Source: Echinarachnius parma (lineage: Eukaryota > Echinodermata > Echinoidea > Clypeasteroida > Echinarachniidae). From it: DNA of 64,000 bases. Under the pieces are notes generated by a model. That model made no database searches and had not been told where the DNA came from. It was given only the letters and a program-made list of their open reading frames with translations. Positions 10,320 through 21,680 of this stretch are shown piece after piece. Positions within the stretch are counted from its first letter, which is position 1; every line of letters starts with the position of its first letter. The position numbers and the translations under genes are program-made. The stretch lies in assembly GCA_037951105.1 (NCBI GenBank), contig JBAMJV010002968.1, forward strand, positions 179,733 through 243,732. The letters run 5' to 3'.

Positions 10320-10601
10320 CATAGGCGTACCAAGGGGAGGGGATTTTTTTGGGGGGAGGGCTCAACCCCCCCCCCCCCCCTTTTTGACCAAATAATGACT
10401 GTTTTGGAGGTTTGAACCCCTTCTTTACAATTTGTAGCTGGTCTCAAGACCACATTTAAGCCCTCGAAAATTGTAAATGTACTTGGTCTCGGCTTCAACA
10501 AATGTATACGGCCACGAGTCCCCCCCCCCCCCCCCTGCTTAACACAAATTTGTCAGGCGACATTCCCCCCTCCCCCTGAAAAAATCCTGGGTACGCCACT
10601 G
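10320..10601. mobile_element. hAT-type MITE, 282 bp, with 8-bp target duplication
   Basis: Ends are CATAGGCGTACC on the left and, as reverse complement, CAGTGGCGTACC on the right. Flanks are GTCTGATC (10312-10319) and GTCTGACC (10602-10609), an 8-bp duplication with one difference, as expected for hAT elements. The inside is dominated by G- and C-runs. No coding capacity. Confidence 0.8.
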
Positions 10602-10699
10602 GTCTGACCACCATCATTCACAGGTTTGTGTCATTTCCGAAGGTGAACTATTCGAAGGCTTCGATGGTTACTCTTGAGCAAATTGCGTACACAAGATAT

Positions 10700-10742
10700 G
10701 ACGTCATACAAATCTCTTTTTTTCTTCAAATTTTAACTTCAT
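10700..10742 (+). mobile_element. Left piece of a TGACGTCA foldback element, split by the palindrome
   Basis: ATGACGTCATACAAATC and TCAAATTTTAACTTCAT correspond to the arm of the 402-bp foldback elements at 26310 and 28725. The match resumes at 12229, after the palindrome, so the palindrome is an insertion into this older copy. Confidence 0.65.
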
Positions 10743-10745
10743 TAA

Positions 10746-11483
10746 AGCCCTGGTCACAACCCACCGTGCGTGTTTTTAGTCCGTACGTTTTTTGGGGAGG
10801 CCACGGCCGCTACGTTTTTCTGAAAACGTGGGGAGGGAGTGGCAAGAGCAGGGAGGGAGTACCGTCAACGCACGGTGTAAGTGCGTGGCCCGCACGCCAC
10901 GCCTGGCCGTGAGCGGTTGCGTGCATCGTACGTTGCGCACGTGGTAAGTGCGTTGTACGTGCTTACAACGTGCTTACAACGTACGGTCTCCGTGCGGCTG
11001 CCACGTTATCGTACGGAGGCCGTACTTACACGTGCTGCTCACGTACGGTGTCCTTACTCACTAAGTGCGTGCAAGTGCGAACAACCTTTTCTGCTCATAT
11101 TATACTGCAGAAATCAGTGCGCACAACGTGCGTTGTAAGTGCGGAGCACGTGCTTACTCGGTACGGTCCCCGTGAGTTCTGCGTGCTCATTGGACAGTTG
11201 AACTGGGGAAGTGCCGAGTAAGCACGGACCACGCACTTATCACGTGCGCAGCACGCACGTGCGCTCATTGGCTGTAGAACGCAGCGAAAACGCAGCGAAC
11301 GCAGCGAAAGTTCCTCGTGCACTAAAAGTGCTACGTCGTGTCTGCGTGCTCCCAAATCCGTACTGAGTCGGTACTGAGTCGGTACTCACCACGTACGGAT
11401 ACCCAAATTTTGCCCACGTTTTTGCAAGTAGACAGCACGCACGGGGCACGCACTTGCAAGTACGGCGGGTTGTGACCACCGCT
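10746..11483 (+). mobile_element. TTAA-type MITE, first of a head-to-head pair
   Basis: Flanked by TTAA at 10742-10745 and 11484-11487. The outer end is AGCCCTGGTCACAACCCACC; the inner end, reverse complemented, is AGCGGTGGTCACAACCCGCC, so the element has its own inverted termini. The interior is rich in GTACG and CGTGC words and has no convincing frame. TTAA targets are typical of piggyBac-type and some other superfamilies; without a transposase the assignment is open. Confidence 0.75.
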
Positions 11484-11487
11484 TTAA

Positions 11488-12224
11488 GCGGTGGTCACAA
11501 CCCGCCGTACTTGCAAGTGCGTGCTGTCTACTTGCAAAAACGTGGGCAAAATTTGGGTATCCGTACGTGGTGAGTACCGACTCAGTACCGACTCAGTACG
11601 GATTTGGGAGCACGCAGACACGACGTAGCACTTTTAGTGCACGAGGAACTTTCGCTGCGTTCGCTGCGTTTTCGCTGCGTTCTACAGCCAATGAGCGCAC
11701 GTGCGTACTGCGCACGTGATAAGTGCGTGGTCCGTGCTTACTCGGCACTTCCCCAGTTCAACTGTCCAATGAGCACGCAGAACACACGTGGACCGTACCG
11801 AGTAAGCACGTGCTCCGCACTTACAACGCACGTTGTGCGCACTGATTTCTGCAGTTTAATATGAGCAGAAAAGGTTGTTCGCACTTGCACGCACTTAGTG
11901 AGTAAGGACACCGTACGTGAGCAGCACGTGTAAGTACGGCCTCCGTACGAAAACGTGGCAACCGCACGGAGACCGTACGTTGTAAGCACGTTGTAAGCAT
12001 GTACAACACACTTACAACACACTTACACGTGCGCAACGTACGATGCACGCAACCGCTCACGGCCAGGCGTGGCGTGCGTGGCCACGCACTTACACCGGCG
12101 TTGACGGTACTCCCTCCCTGCTCTTGCCACTCCTTCACCACGTTTTCAGAAAAAACGTAGCGGCCGTGGCCTCCCCAAAAAACGTACGGACTAAAAACAC
12201 GCACGGTGGGTTGTGACCAGGGCT
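11488..12224 (-). mobile_element. TTAA-type MITE, second of a head-to-head pair
   Basis: The reverse complement of 10746-11483 with few differences (about five in a 200-base stretch compared by eye). Flanked by the shared central TTAA and by TTAC at 12225-12228, one base from TTAA. With the first copy it forms a palindrome of about 742-bp arms and a single-base centre at 11485. Confidence 0.75.
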
Positions 12225-12228
12225 TTAC

Positions 12229-12352
12229 CGAAAGAGTATACAAAATAATGTCCAAATACCCAAAATCAATTAAATATGTTAAGAATTGGCTGAGATATGC
12301 ATAATCGCATGATTTTTTTTGTCAATGGGAAATCAGTGCTTCCACGCACCCC
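12229..12352 (+). mobile_element. Right piece of the split TGACGTCA foldback element
   Basis: CCGAAAGAGTATACAAAATA, ATGTCCAAATACC and TTGGCTGAGATATGC follow the order seen at 26390-26460. This half continues the match that stops at 10742. Confidence 0.7.
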
Positions 12353-12354
12353 TT

Positions 12355-12538
12355 TCGGCAAAACCGGGGGAGGGGGGGGGGGGGGGGTTTGACGACATGG
12401 TCGCGTTCCAGTCAACGCGACGCGACGCGACGCCCCCAACACACACTTTCGGCAAAACCGGGGGGGGGGGGGGCTTTGGACGAATGGTCGCGTTCCAGTC
12501 AACGCGACGCGACGCTACGCTACCCACCCTTTCGGCAT
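12355..12538 (+). repeat. Two tandem copies of the GC-rich unit
   Basis: Each copy runs TTTCGGCAAAACC, a G-run, a linker, GGTCGCGTTCCAGTCAACGC, then GACGCGACGC. The single copy at 9650-9770 is in inverse orientation, so the pair brackets the whole 9.6-12.5 kb complex. Confidence 0.75.
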
Positions 12539-12540
12539 AT

Positions 12541-13690
12541 TGTTTGATTGGGTAGAACATTCTTAGTTTGTTCCAAGGATGGGTCCAAAATTTATTCTGA
12601 CATCCAAAAAATTGTTAAAATAGACACATCACACATGTTTGTACCATGATTAGTTCAAAAGTAATACAAAATATTCAAAATTTAACATTCCTGCCAACGG
12701 CCATGATGGCCGTTTGATCTTGGATTTGAGGGACTAGATGATCCTTCTACATTAAGCGCATATCCACCTAACCAGACAATGTACGCCAGAAACATCAGTT
12801 CCACCAGGAGATACACATGGCGTGAGTTTTAGTCTGTCCACGGGCGTTTGATCCCGGGGGATAGGGGATATATCCCCCACTTTTTGATGGGGGGGACTAG
12901 ATGGCCACGAAAGGTTAAAATAATAATATGCTAGATTGATCCACTGGCCTTGATAAACCCTTTATCATCTATTTCCAAAGTTATTCTCTCAAGTATCTCA
13001 ATAAAAACACCATTTTCATAGAATATCCCATTATGGAAACTAGGCCTAATTTGCATAGATACGGTGTGTCGATCTTTGAATGAATTTTCTTCTTTTGATC
13101 CAAGGAATAGGTGTGCCAAGTAAAACAATCGGACCCCAAAATGCAGTCACGGACCCCTTAAGAAGCCTACTAGTATAGAAAGTCCGTGGCACTGTACTGC
13201 AATAACGATCAGCCAATGAGCGGCGAGTGGTTACTAGGGGGCGGAGCTTCAGAGTATTTCCATACAGCTGATCGCATTCGATTCGCTCGCTCGCGAAGCA
13301 AGAGCAAATCGAACTAAGTAAATAAACATGACTTTAGAAAATTATAAATTTCATATTTAGAATTACCCTTTTGGTCTGAAATTTTCACGCATGATAGATA
13401 AAACTATAAGAAATCTTATGAGACAAAAAAAATGAAAACTCGATTTCTTTCATTTCATGACTAAATCGTCAATTTTCTCGGTTCGAGCCCCCGTGACAAG
13501 TGTAGCCAAACACGTATGACTATTTTTCATTTTTATTCCATTCGTCATATAAAAGCATGTGGTATATGAAAATGTGATGATTGCCTAGTTCCATATGAAT
13601 GTATTTCAAAATTCAAATTAAATGTGTTTGAAAGACTAGGGGGATAATACCTTTATGACATAAAAACATAAATATACAAATATTATAATC
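12541..13690. other. No gene seen; fragments only
   Basis: 12541-12570 repeats the left-arm start of the CAGGGTGGCCC MITE. A short inverted CCCGGGGGATAGGGGATAT patch occurs near 12855. Near 13200-13260 an AGCCAATGAGCG and GGGGCGGAGC pair resembles promoter boxes, but no gene follows. Confidence 0.4.
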
Positions 13691-14960
13691 ATTCAATTCA
13701 AATACATTAAAACATTAAAAAAATAAAAAAATAAATAGGTTCTGTATGGGCAAGATAACGGGATCCAGAGATACACGTATTGCCTTCTTTTGTAATTTAT
13801 ATAATCTTATAATTCATACAATAATAATTGAATTTGCCCAAACAATATTGCAATAGTTTAATTGTGATAAAAACAATGCATTTAATTTATGTAAATACCA
13901 ACTACTTTCGAGAGTTTATTACAAATTGCTTCAATATGAACGTGCCATGACAATTTACAATCAATTTGAATACCTAAAAATGTCAATGAATTGCAACACT
14001 GTATAACAATTCCATTAATTTTTACTTCAATATCATCAGTTGTAATGTTTTGGTTTGTGAAAATAATATAATTAGTTTTCTTTACATTTAAGATTAGTTT
14101 ATTAATATACAACCATTGAGAAATGTTCTGAAGCTCATTATTAAATCGTGTCACTAATCTATCTAAATCGTTATCAGACAAAAATAAACTTGAATCGTCC
14201 GCATATAAAATACATTGCAATATTTGTGAAGCCTGAGTAATATCATTCATGTATACACAAAATAATAACGGTCCCAATATCGAGCCTTGAGGCACTGCAT
14301 ATCCTATGGTTTTAAAATCAGATTAAATTTTGTTTTAAAGAACATATTGTTTTCGGTTTGTTAAATAGCTTTCAAACCATTTTAACAAAACGCCTCGTAT
14401 TCCATACTATTGTACATTCAGTCTAAAATAATTTTATGATCTAACGTATAAAATGGCTTTATACAAGATTGAGAAATATTCCTAACATAATTTGTTTATT
14501 ATCTAAAGCATTATAAACTTTAAAAACAAAATCAATTAGTACAGAGCGTGTGGAGTGACTAGCTCTAAAACCCGCATTGAATATCCGTTAATAAATTGCA
14601 TTGGTTCAAAAAAGATATCAATCTATTATAAAAACATGTTTCTAAGATTTTTGAAAATACTAGCAATACTGACATCGGCCGATAATTACTCATTGTATCG
14701 AATGATCCATTTTATATACAGGAATATCTTTGGCTATTTATAACTTTTCGGAGAAATACCTTTATTCATAGATTCATTAAAAGTACGACACAACGGATAG
14801 CATATAATGTGAACAACCATTTTAACGACGACAATATAAATTTCATCATAACCAGTACTTGATTAACTTTTCAATTCACAAACAATATCTATGAATTCTT
14901 TAGTTGTAATAGGATTTTAAAAAGGCAGTTACATCATTCTTTCTAGATATTGCATAATTA
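13690..14960 (-). pseudogene. Old CR1-like LINE fragment (RT fingers and palm)
   Basis: The frame 13882-14295 gives 137 residues of RT palm: MPQGSILGPLLFCVYMNDI, CILYADDSSLFL with the catalytic YADD, and LTFLGIQIDCKLSWHVHI. Upstream on the same strand the fingers can still be read in scattered frames (SNYRPMSVLLVFSKILE, then IMLGIFLNL, where family members carry LDLSKAF). Stops and frame changes are frequent. There is no endonuclease and no full C terminus. AT-rich 3' sequence lies at 13690-13880. The degree of decay makes this one of the older elements in the window. Confidence 0.82.
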
Positions 14961-15149
14961 TATTACTAAGCAACATCATTGTATAATTGTTATATATCAG
15001 GGTCTGAATGGATATTAACATAACAGTGTCTGATAACACAGAATAGCAACCATCACTGTGTATAATGACTATGCATTATGAAGTATGCCTGTGTGTGCAT
15101 GCAGTGCAATATGCCAATGAGAGAAAGCAACATGGAGCCATAATTAATA

Positions 15150-16072
15150 TAAGCCCAAGGGGGGGGGGGGGGGGGGGGCTCAATGAGCCCCCCCCCCCCT
15201 ACCTTACTTCCAGTCACCGCTTCCACAGTTTTTGTCCGATTTTCACAAAATTTAGGGACTTTTCTTTAAATCTTATAACAAAGATTTTGGTATACAATTT
15301 TGCTAGATTGGCCACTTCCAGTTGCAATGGTAACCATAAGCTGAAGAGCATGTTTTTCATTTTTTTGAATTTTTGTCTTTCTCTTTTAGTTAACAAGTGA
15401 AGTTTGGGTGTTTTTCTGGTCAAATTTCATGATAATCATTGGTAACAGGTTGTCATGAACTGAAATTAATTTCCTTAAGAAATCTTTTGTTTTTATTTGT
15501 TTTTAAAGACAAAATGGCGTAAAACAATGAAAATAATAATAATTATATCAAATATAGTTTTGGTGTATTTTTATGGCATTTTGTGATTAAAAATCTGCTA
15601 ATGGGGTTTCTCATGTCTACAAACATTTTGAAATTGAAAATTCAATTTGGTTCAAGTTTATAGGGTACAAATTGAAGAACTTGCATACATATACGTTATC
15701 ATGTACTGTAAAGTCGTGTGAAGGTCACCTCCACAATGACTTTGCGGACATAATGGGCCTCTAAAATCCATCAAATTCCACAGAAATGTCATGAGCTATG
15801 TTCCAGAATATGTAATATTACATAATTAGGTTAACAAGTTAAATTTGCCGACTTGATATCAGTCCATTTGGCGAAAACAGCTTTACAAATGTCTGAATTC
15901 TGAAATTGTCTATGTTTTTCATCGTATTATTGTACAAAGTTCCCTCATGTGGTGACCGTGAAAAATTGTTATGATTGCAACTTGTAGAGCTTGATCTGCT
16001 TGACATGTGTGCCAAATATGAAAGTGGTTGATTGAATGATAAAGGAATTGGAGAGGGGGGGGGGGCCTATGA

Positions 16073-16103
<31 letters not shown>

Positions 16104-16109
16104 TGGGCC
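15150..16109. mobile_element. Element bounded by inverted CCCAAGG plus G/C-run ends
   Basis: Left end GCCCAAGG then a G-run, GGCTCAATGAGCC and a C-run; right end a G-run, GGCCTATGAGCC, a long C-run and CCTTGGGC. The outer words are inverted copies. The interior of about 850 bp has no frame. No target duplication could be fixed. The paired runs could fold into G-quadruplex or hairpin structures. Confidence 0.55.
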
Positions 16110-16249
16110 TGGGAATGCCAAAATAGCTTGGGCTTGATAAGGTTAACTCTTAGTGTCTATTGTGTGATTATTCATGTGTCCATAGAACAAGAATCCATTA
16201 TAAGGACGTAACATTGTCAAAATCCACAAAACGTATTCAGACCTTAAGC

Positions 16250-16490
16250 GGTTCTCACATACTTTGTTGTATTCATATTACAAAATAAAGTCATTTTTGA
16301 CGTGTTCGGATTTGAAAGTCTCACTGCGAGAATTTCAACTGTGTATACAGATAGTGCAATGAGTTAACCAGTATCACTTTGCACTTCTGCTCGTTACTCG
16401 GTCAAACGTACGGCATTAATTCATTTGCCACGGATTTTTCACACATCCCTGAGTGGACATATAAGATAACAGAAATGCACGTTTTATCAA
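16250..16490 (+). repeat. Relic of the TTAA MITE family seen at 60785 and 61372
   Basis: Shares the order AGTGCAATGAG, TTACTCGGTCAAAC-like, GGATTTTTCACACAT and GAGTGGACATATAAGAT with 61570-61680 on the same strand. Ends are not recognisable. Confidence 0.55.
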
Positions 16491-17078
16491 CCCTATGTCA
16501 GTTTTTGCATATTTCAACACAAGTTTAGTAAATAAAATCTGTAAAAATATTCGCTTGTATCCACGAAAATGTAAAAAACTTATCTTAGCTTTGTATCTAT
16601 AGAGGAAGATAATCAATCCATCAAATACACGAAACTAGAATTATTACAACTACCAGAACAGTATAATTCATTCATGTGATCATGATGATTACCCACGGAA
16701 AGTGAATTATTAGGCGTTACCAGGCCCATATACGTTGACCCTGCTGGTTATAAAGTGTGTCATTGTCTGCGGATTCGGGTTCCAAGCGAAGTGAGGAACC
16801 CGATTCGTTACGATAATGTCAAGAGCGACACTAACAAAATCCCCCGTCGGCATGGTCGGTGTGAAAGGTAATCTGGACAATTTAACTCATAACCTGCCGT
16901 CAACACACAGCAGTCTAATTATCACTAGCAATGTACACATAAAAACCCTCTGAACGTCATCACATTCAGCATTTCGAACCTCTTATTATTTCACGATACC
17001 TTTCTTCCTTTTCTATGCGTGGAGTAAAGAAATCTGATATGATATGGAAAGACACAAGAGGGTGGCCTCTAATATAAC
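16491..17078. other. No gene seen
   Basis: AT-rich sequence, except for a short inverted patch GGGTTCCAAGCG/GAGGAACCCG near 16785. No family signature. Confidence 0.4.
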
Positions 17079-17326
17079 AAAAAATCGAAAGCGGCGCCCG
17101 AATTTCTACTCTCATAATAGCCTTAGAAATACTGATACCGTTTAGCTCATAACACAATGCGCTCATATGGTGCGACATTGGCACTGTAGGTTTAGTTAAA
17201 AGTAGAATAATTATGGTAGATTGGTTGATATATTATAACATACACCTAATAGACACAGAGAGAGGGGCAGTGTACGAAAGCTATCCCTTTGAATGCAACT
17301 GTCGACTCTAGGCATTATACTAATCG

Positions 17327-17556
17327 TGCCCCATATTCATAAAACCCCGCTAGCTTAGTTCTTGCTAAGTGTATTTTAAATGTGCAGTTTATTGAGCAAT
17401 TAACATACAGTTTTCCTAGCCCCCAACAAGGGTATTCTCACTATTAAAGTTAACCCTACTTGACAACTAAAAGATATCGTGTTTAATTCTTAGCCACGTC
17501 ATCCAAAATAGACTTAGCAAGGAACTAAGCTAGCGGGCTTTCATGAATATGGGCCC
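17327..17556. mobile_element. 230-bp MITE with GGGCCCATATTCAT ends (also 19237-19466)
   Basis: The right end, reverse complemented, reads GGGCCCATATTCATGAAAGC then CCGCTAGCTTAGTTCC; the left end GCCCCATATTCATAAAACC then CCGCTAGCTTAGTTC. Inverted ends of about 50 bp. A fragment of the same end occurs at 47500-47543. Confidence 0.75.
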
Positions 17557-17865
17557 AGGAATATTGATTTGTCCATTTGTGTCCACAAATAGATATGTGT
17601 GGAATATAACTGTACATTGTATTGGTGAGTAGACTTCATACTTAGCTGAACTTACGTTCTACTCATTGTAGATTCTAAGTCAAGTGGATTTTCATATTTT
17701 GAACATAATATATGGGGATGTGAAAATGCAGAATTCCATAAGGTGAGCTGTGCCCCCTCTGCACCTCCACCCCATGAGTCTGCTCATCGTACGCCACTGT
17801 CATAACTATAGTCATTATGAAACATTCTTATGACAACACTGTATACTAGGGGTTGAAATGGTGGG

Positions 17866-18648
17866 TGCGGTTCGTTATTCCGAAGGTTCGTTATTCCGAA
17901 GGTTCGTTATTCCGAACACGCAAATTTCCTATACCTGAGTGTTCGTTAATCCGAAAATTAAATAGGGTTCGTTAATCCGAACATTTGTTGCATTATTCCG
18001 AAGGTTCGTTATTCCGAAGCTTCGTTATTCCGAAGGTTCGTTATTCCGAAGGTTCGTTATTCCGAAGGTTCGTTATTCCGAAGGTTCGCTATTCCTAAAA
18101 TGAAATCGGGTTCGTTATTCCGAAGGTTCGTTATTCCGAAGGTCCGTTATTCCGAAGGTTCGTTATTCAGAAGGTTCGCTATTCCTAAAATGAAATCGGG
18201 TTCGTTAATCCGAAAATGAATTTGGGTTTGTTATAATGCTATAATTTCATATAAAAAGATAAAATAAACTTACATGTTTGATTGGTCTGGCCAAGGGAGG
18301 GAAAGGGGGAGGGGTATGCTTAATGCAGGCTGTAAATTAAATAAACAAAACACAAACTATAGTATTATAACAAGCCCGATTTAATTTTCGGAATAACGAA
18401 CCCGATTTTATTTTCGGATCAACGAACCTTCGGAATAACGAACCTTCGGAATAACGAACCTTCGGAATAACGAACCCGATTTTATTTTCGGATCAACGAA
18501 CCTTCGGAATAACGAACCTTCGGAATAACGAACCTTCGGAATAACGAACCTTCGGAATAACGAACCTTCGGATTAACGAACCTTCGGAATAACGAACCTT
18601 CGGAATAACTGAACCTTCGGAATAACGAACCTTCGGAATAACGGACTG
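17866..18648. mobile_element. Iterated-motif element: opposing blocks of GGTTCGTTATTCCGAA (also 19776-20558)
   Basis: About a dozen copies of the 16-bp motif lie at 17866-18225 in one orientation and a similar number at 18368-18648 in the other, some as the variant TTCGTTAATCCGAAAATTAA. About 140 bp of non-repetitive DNA separates the blocks. The right end CGGACTG, reverse complemented, gives CAGTCCGTTATTCC, found again at 38668. Open frames reading SEGSLFRRF-type repeats come from the motif and are not genes. No transposase; superfamily unknown. Confidence 0.75.
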
Positions 18649-18880
18649 TAACCGAAATGGTTGATGTTCGCATGAGAGGACTTCGGTCAAATGATTGAAA
18701 TAGGGATAAGCCAATAAAGTAAAACAAATTACCTTTAATTAGATTTAAGCGGAAAGTAAATGTCCTTCCTGATAAATCGAACCTATTATTATTTATTTTT
18801 GTAATCATATGAAATAAAATATAGGTTCTAGTAGTTGTATTCTGTGTGTTTAGTTATTATTATGTTTTTATGTCAAACTT
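18649..18880. other. No gene seen (also 20559-20790)
   Basis: AT-rich linker between the iterated-motif element and the first satellite monomer. Confidence 0.4.
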
Positions 18881-18988
18881 TGCCGTGATTCGAAGAATGA
18901 AGATCAGGATCAATCATACATAGTATCAAAACACTGAATCAATGACTGCAAGCAATGCCAGGAGGGGTGAATCATACATAGTATTAAT

Positions 18989-20898
18989 AAAAAATCGAAA
19001 GCGGCGCCCGAATTTCTACTCTCATAATAGCCTTAGAAATACTGATACCGTTTAGCTCATAACACAATGCGCTCATATGGTGCGACATTGGCACTGTAGG
19101 TTTAGTTAAAAGTAGAATAATTATGGTAGATTGGTTGATATATTATAACATACACCTAATAGACACAGAGAGAGGGGCAGTGTACGAAAGCTATCCCTTT
19201 GAATGCAACTGTCGACTCTAGGCATTATACTAATCGTGCCCCATATTCATAAAACCCCGCTAGCTTAGTTCTTGCTAAGTGTATTTTAAATGTGCAGTTT
19301 ATTGAGCAATTAACATACAGTTTTCCTAGCCCCCAACAAGGGTATTCTCACTATTAAAGTTAACCCTACTTGACAACTAAAAGATATCGTGTTTAATTCT
19401 TAGCCACGTCATCCAAAATAGACTTAGCAAGGAACTAAGCTAGCGGGCTTTCATGAATATGGGCCCAGGAATATTGATTTGTCCATTTGTGTCCACAAAT
19501 AGATATGTGTGGAATATAACTGTACATTGTATTGGTGAGTAGACTTCATACTTAGCTGAACTTACGTTCTACTCATTGTAGATTCTAAGTCAAGTGGATT
19601 TTCATATTTTGAACATAATATATGGGGATGTGAAAATGCAGAATTCCATAAGGTGAGCTGTGCCCCCTCTGCACCTCCACCCCATGAGTCTGCTCATCGT
19701 ACGCCACTGTCATAACTATAGTCATTATGAAACATTCTTATGACAACACTGTATACTAGGGGTTGAAATGGTGGGTGCGGTTCGTTATTCCGAAGGTTCG
19801 TTATTCCGAAGGTTCGTTATTCCGAACACGCAAATTTCCTATACCTGAGTGTTCGTTAATCCGAAAATTAAATAGGGTTCGTTAATCCGAACATTTGTTG
19901 CATTATTCCGAAGGTTCGTTATTCCGAAGCTTCGTTATTCCGAAGGTTCGTTATTCCGAAGGTTCGTTATTCCGAAGGTTCGTTATTCCGAAGGTTCGCT
20001 ATTCCTAAAATGAAATCGGGTTCGTTATTCCGAAGGTTCGTTATTCCGAAGGTCCGTTATTCCGAAGGTTCGTTATTCAGAAGGTTCGCTATTCCTAAAA
20101 TGAAATCGGGTTCGTTAATCCGAAAATGAATTTGGGTTTGTTATAATGCTATAATTTCATATAAAAAGATAAAATAAACTTACATGTTTGATTGGTCTGG
20201 CCAAGGGAGGGAAAGGGGGAGGGGTATGCTTAATGCAGGCTGTAAATTAAATAAACAAAACACAAACTATAGTATTATAACAAGCCCGATTTAATTTTCG
20301 GAATAACGAACCCGATTTTATTTTCGGATCAACGAACCTTCGGAATAACGAACCTTCGGAATAACGAACCTTCGGAATAACGAACCCGATTTTATTTTCG
20401 GATCAACGAACCTTCGGAATAACGAACCTTCGGAATAACGAACCTTCGGAATAACGAACCTTCGGAATAACGAACCTTCGGATTAACGAACCTTCGGAAT
20501 AACGAACCTTCGGAATAACTGAACCTTCGGAATAACGAACCTTCGGAATAACGGACTGTAACCGAAATGGTTGATGTTCGCATGAGAGGACTTCGGTCAA
20601 ATGATTGAAATAGGGATAAGCCAATAAAGTAAAACAAATTACCTTTAATTAGATTTAAGCGGAAAGTAAATGTCCTTCCTGATAAATCGAACCTATTATT
20701 ATTTATTTTTGTAATCATATGAAATAAAATATAGGTTCTAGTAGTTGTATTCTGTGTGTTTAGTTATTATTATGTTTTTATGTCAAACTTTGCCGTGATT
20801 CGAAGAATGAAGATCAGGATCAATCATACATAGTATCAAAACACTGAATCAATGACTGCAAGCAATGCCAGGAGGGGTGAATCATACATAGTATTAAT
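18989..20898 (+). repeat. 1,910-bp tandem duplication, copy 2
   Basis: Same content as 17079-18988. It diverges from copy 1 only at its end, where copy 2 continues into the satellite (GTATTAATACACTG) and copy 1 joins to AAAAATCG. The only junction homology is an A/T-rich stub. Confidence 0.9.
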
Positions 20899-21680
20899 AC
20901 ACTGAATCATTGACTACAAGCAATGATAGGAGGGGTGAATCATACATAGTATTAATACACTGAATCATTGACTGCAATCAATGGCAGGAGAGGTGAATCA
21001 TATATAGTATTAAAACAGTGAATCATTGACTGCAAGCAATGGCAGGAGGGGTGAATCATACATAGTATTAATACACTGAATCATTGACAGCAAGCAATGG
21101 CAGGAGGGGTGAATCATACATAGTATCAATACACTGAATCATTGACTGCAAGCAATGACAGGAGGGAATCAGTATAATTGACTGCAAGCAATGACAGGAT
21201 GGGTGAATCATACATAGTATTAATACACTGAATCATTGACTGCAAGCAATGACAGGAGGGTGAATCATACATAGTATTAATACACTGAATCATTGACAGC
21301 AAGCAATGACAGGAGGGGTGAATCATACATAGTATCAATACACTGAATCATTGACTGCAAGCAATGACAGGAGGGAATCAGTATAATTGACTGCAAGCAA
21401 TGACAGGATGGGTGAATCATACATAGTATTAATACACTGAATCATTGACAGCAAGCAATGACAGGAGGGTGAATCATACATAGTATCAATACACTGAATC
21501 ATTGACTGCAAGCAATGACAGGAGGGAATCAGTATAATTGACTGCAAGCAATGACATGATGGGTGAATCATACATAGTATTAATACACTGAATCATTGAC
21601 TGCAAGCCATGGCAGGAGGGTGAATCATACATAGTATTAATACACTGAATCATTGACAGCAAGCAATGACAGGAGCGAAT
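20818..21680 (+). repeat. 58-bp satellite, block 1
   Basis: The monomer begins AATCATACATAGTATTAATA, continues CACTGAATCATTGACTGCAA and ends GCAATGGCAGGAGGGGTG (58 bp; length variants of about 54-57). This block has short variants (GAGGGAATCAGTATAATTG) at 21163, 21372 and 21524 that mark local higher-order repetition. Confidence 0.95.

Larger units (their letters stand above)
17079..18988 (+). repeat. 1,910-bp tandem duplication, copy 1
   Basis: Every position I compared equals the base 1,910 further on. The copy begins in AAAAAATCGAAAGC and ends at GTATTAAT inside the first satellite monomer, joining directly to copy 2. It contains a 230-bp MITE, a CAGTGGCGTA end, the GTTCG-motif element and the first one to two satellite monomers. 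Confidence 0.9.

Noticed and set aside
10881-12255. Cys/Arg-rich frames in the palindrome
   Set aside because: Mirror-image frames of the two MITE arms, with CpG-driven composition and no homology I know.
13200-13262. CCAAT-like and GC-box-like words suggesting a promoter
   Set aside because: No gene, TATA or transcript evidence follows; isolated words of this length are weak.
13479-13492. GGTTCGAGCCCC resembling a tRNA B box
   Set aside because: No A box, cloverleaf or acceptor pairing could be found around it.
18482-18808. Frames reading SEGSLFRRF repeats (also 20392-20718)
   Set aside because: They are translations of the 16-bp GTTCG motif.
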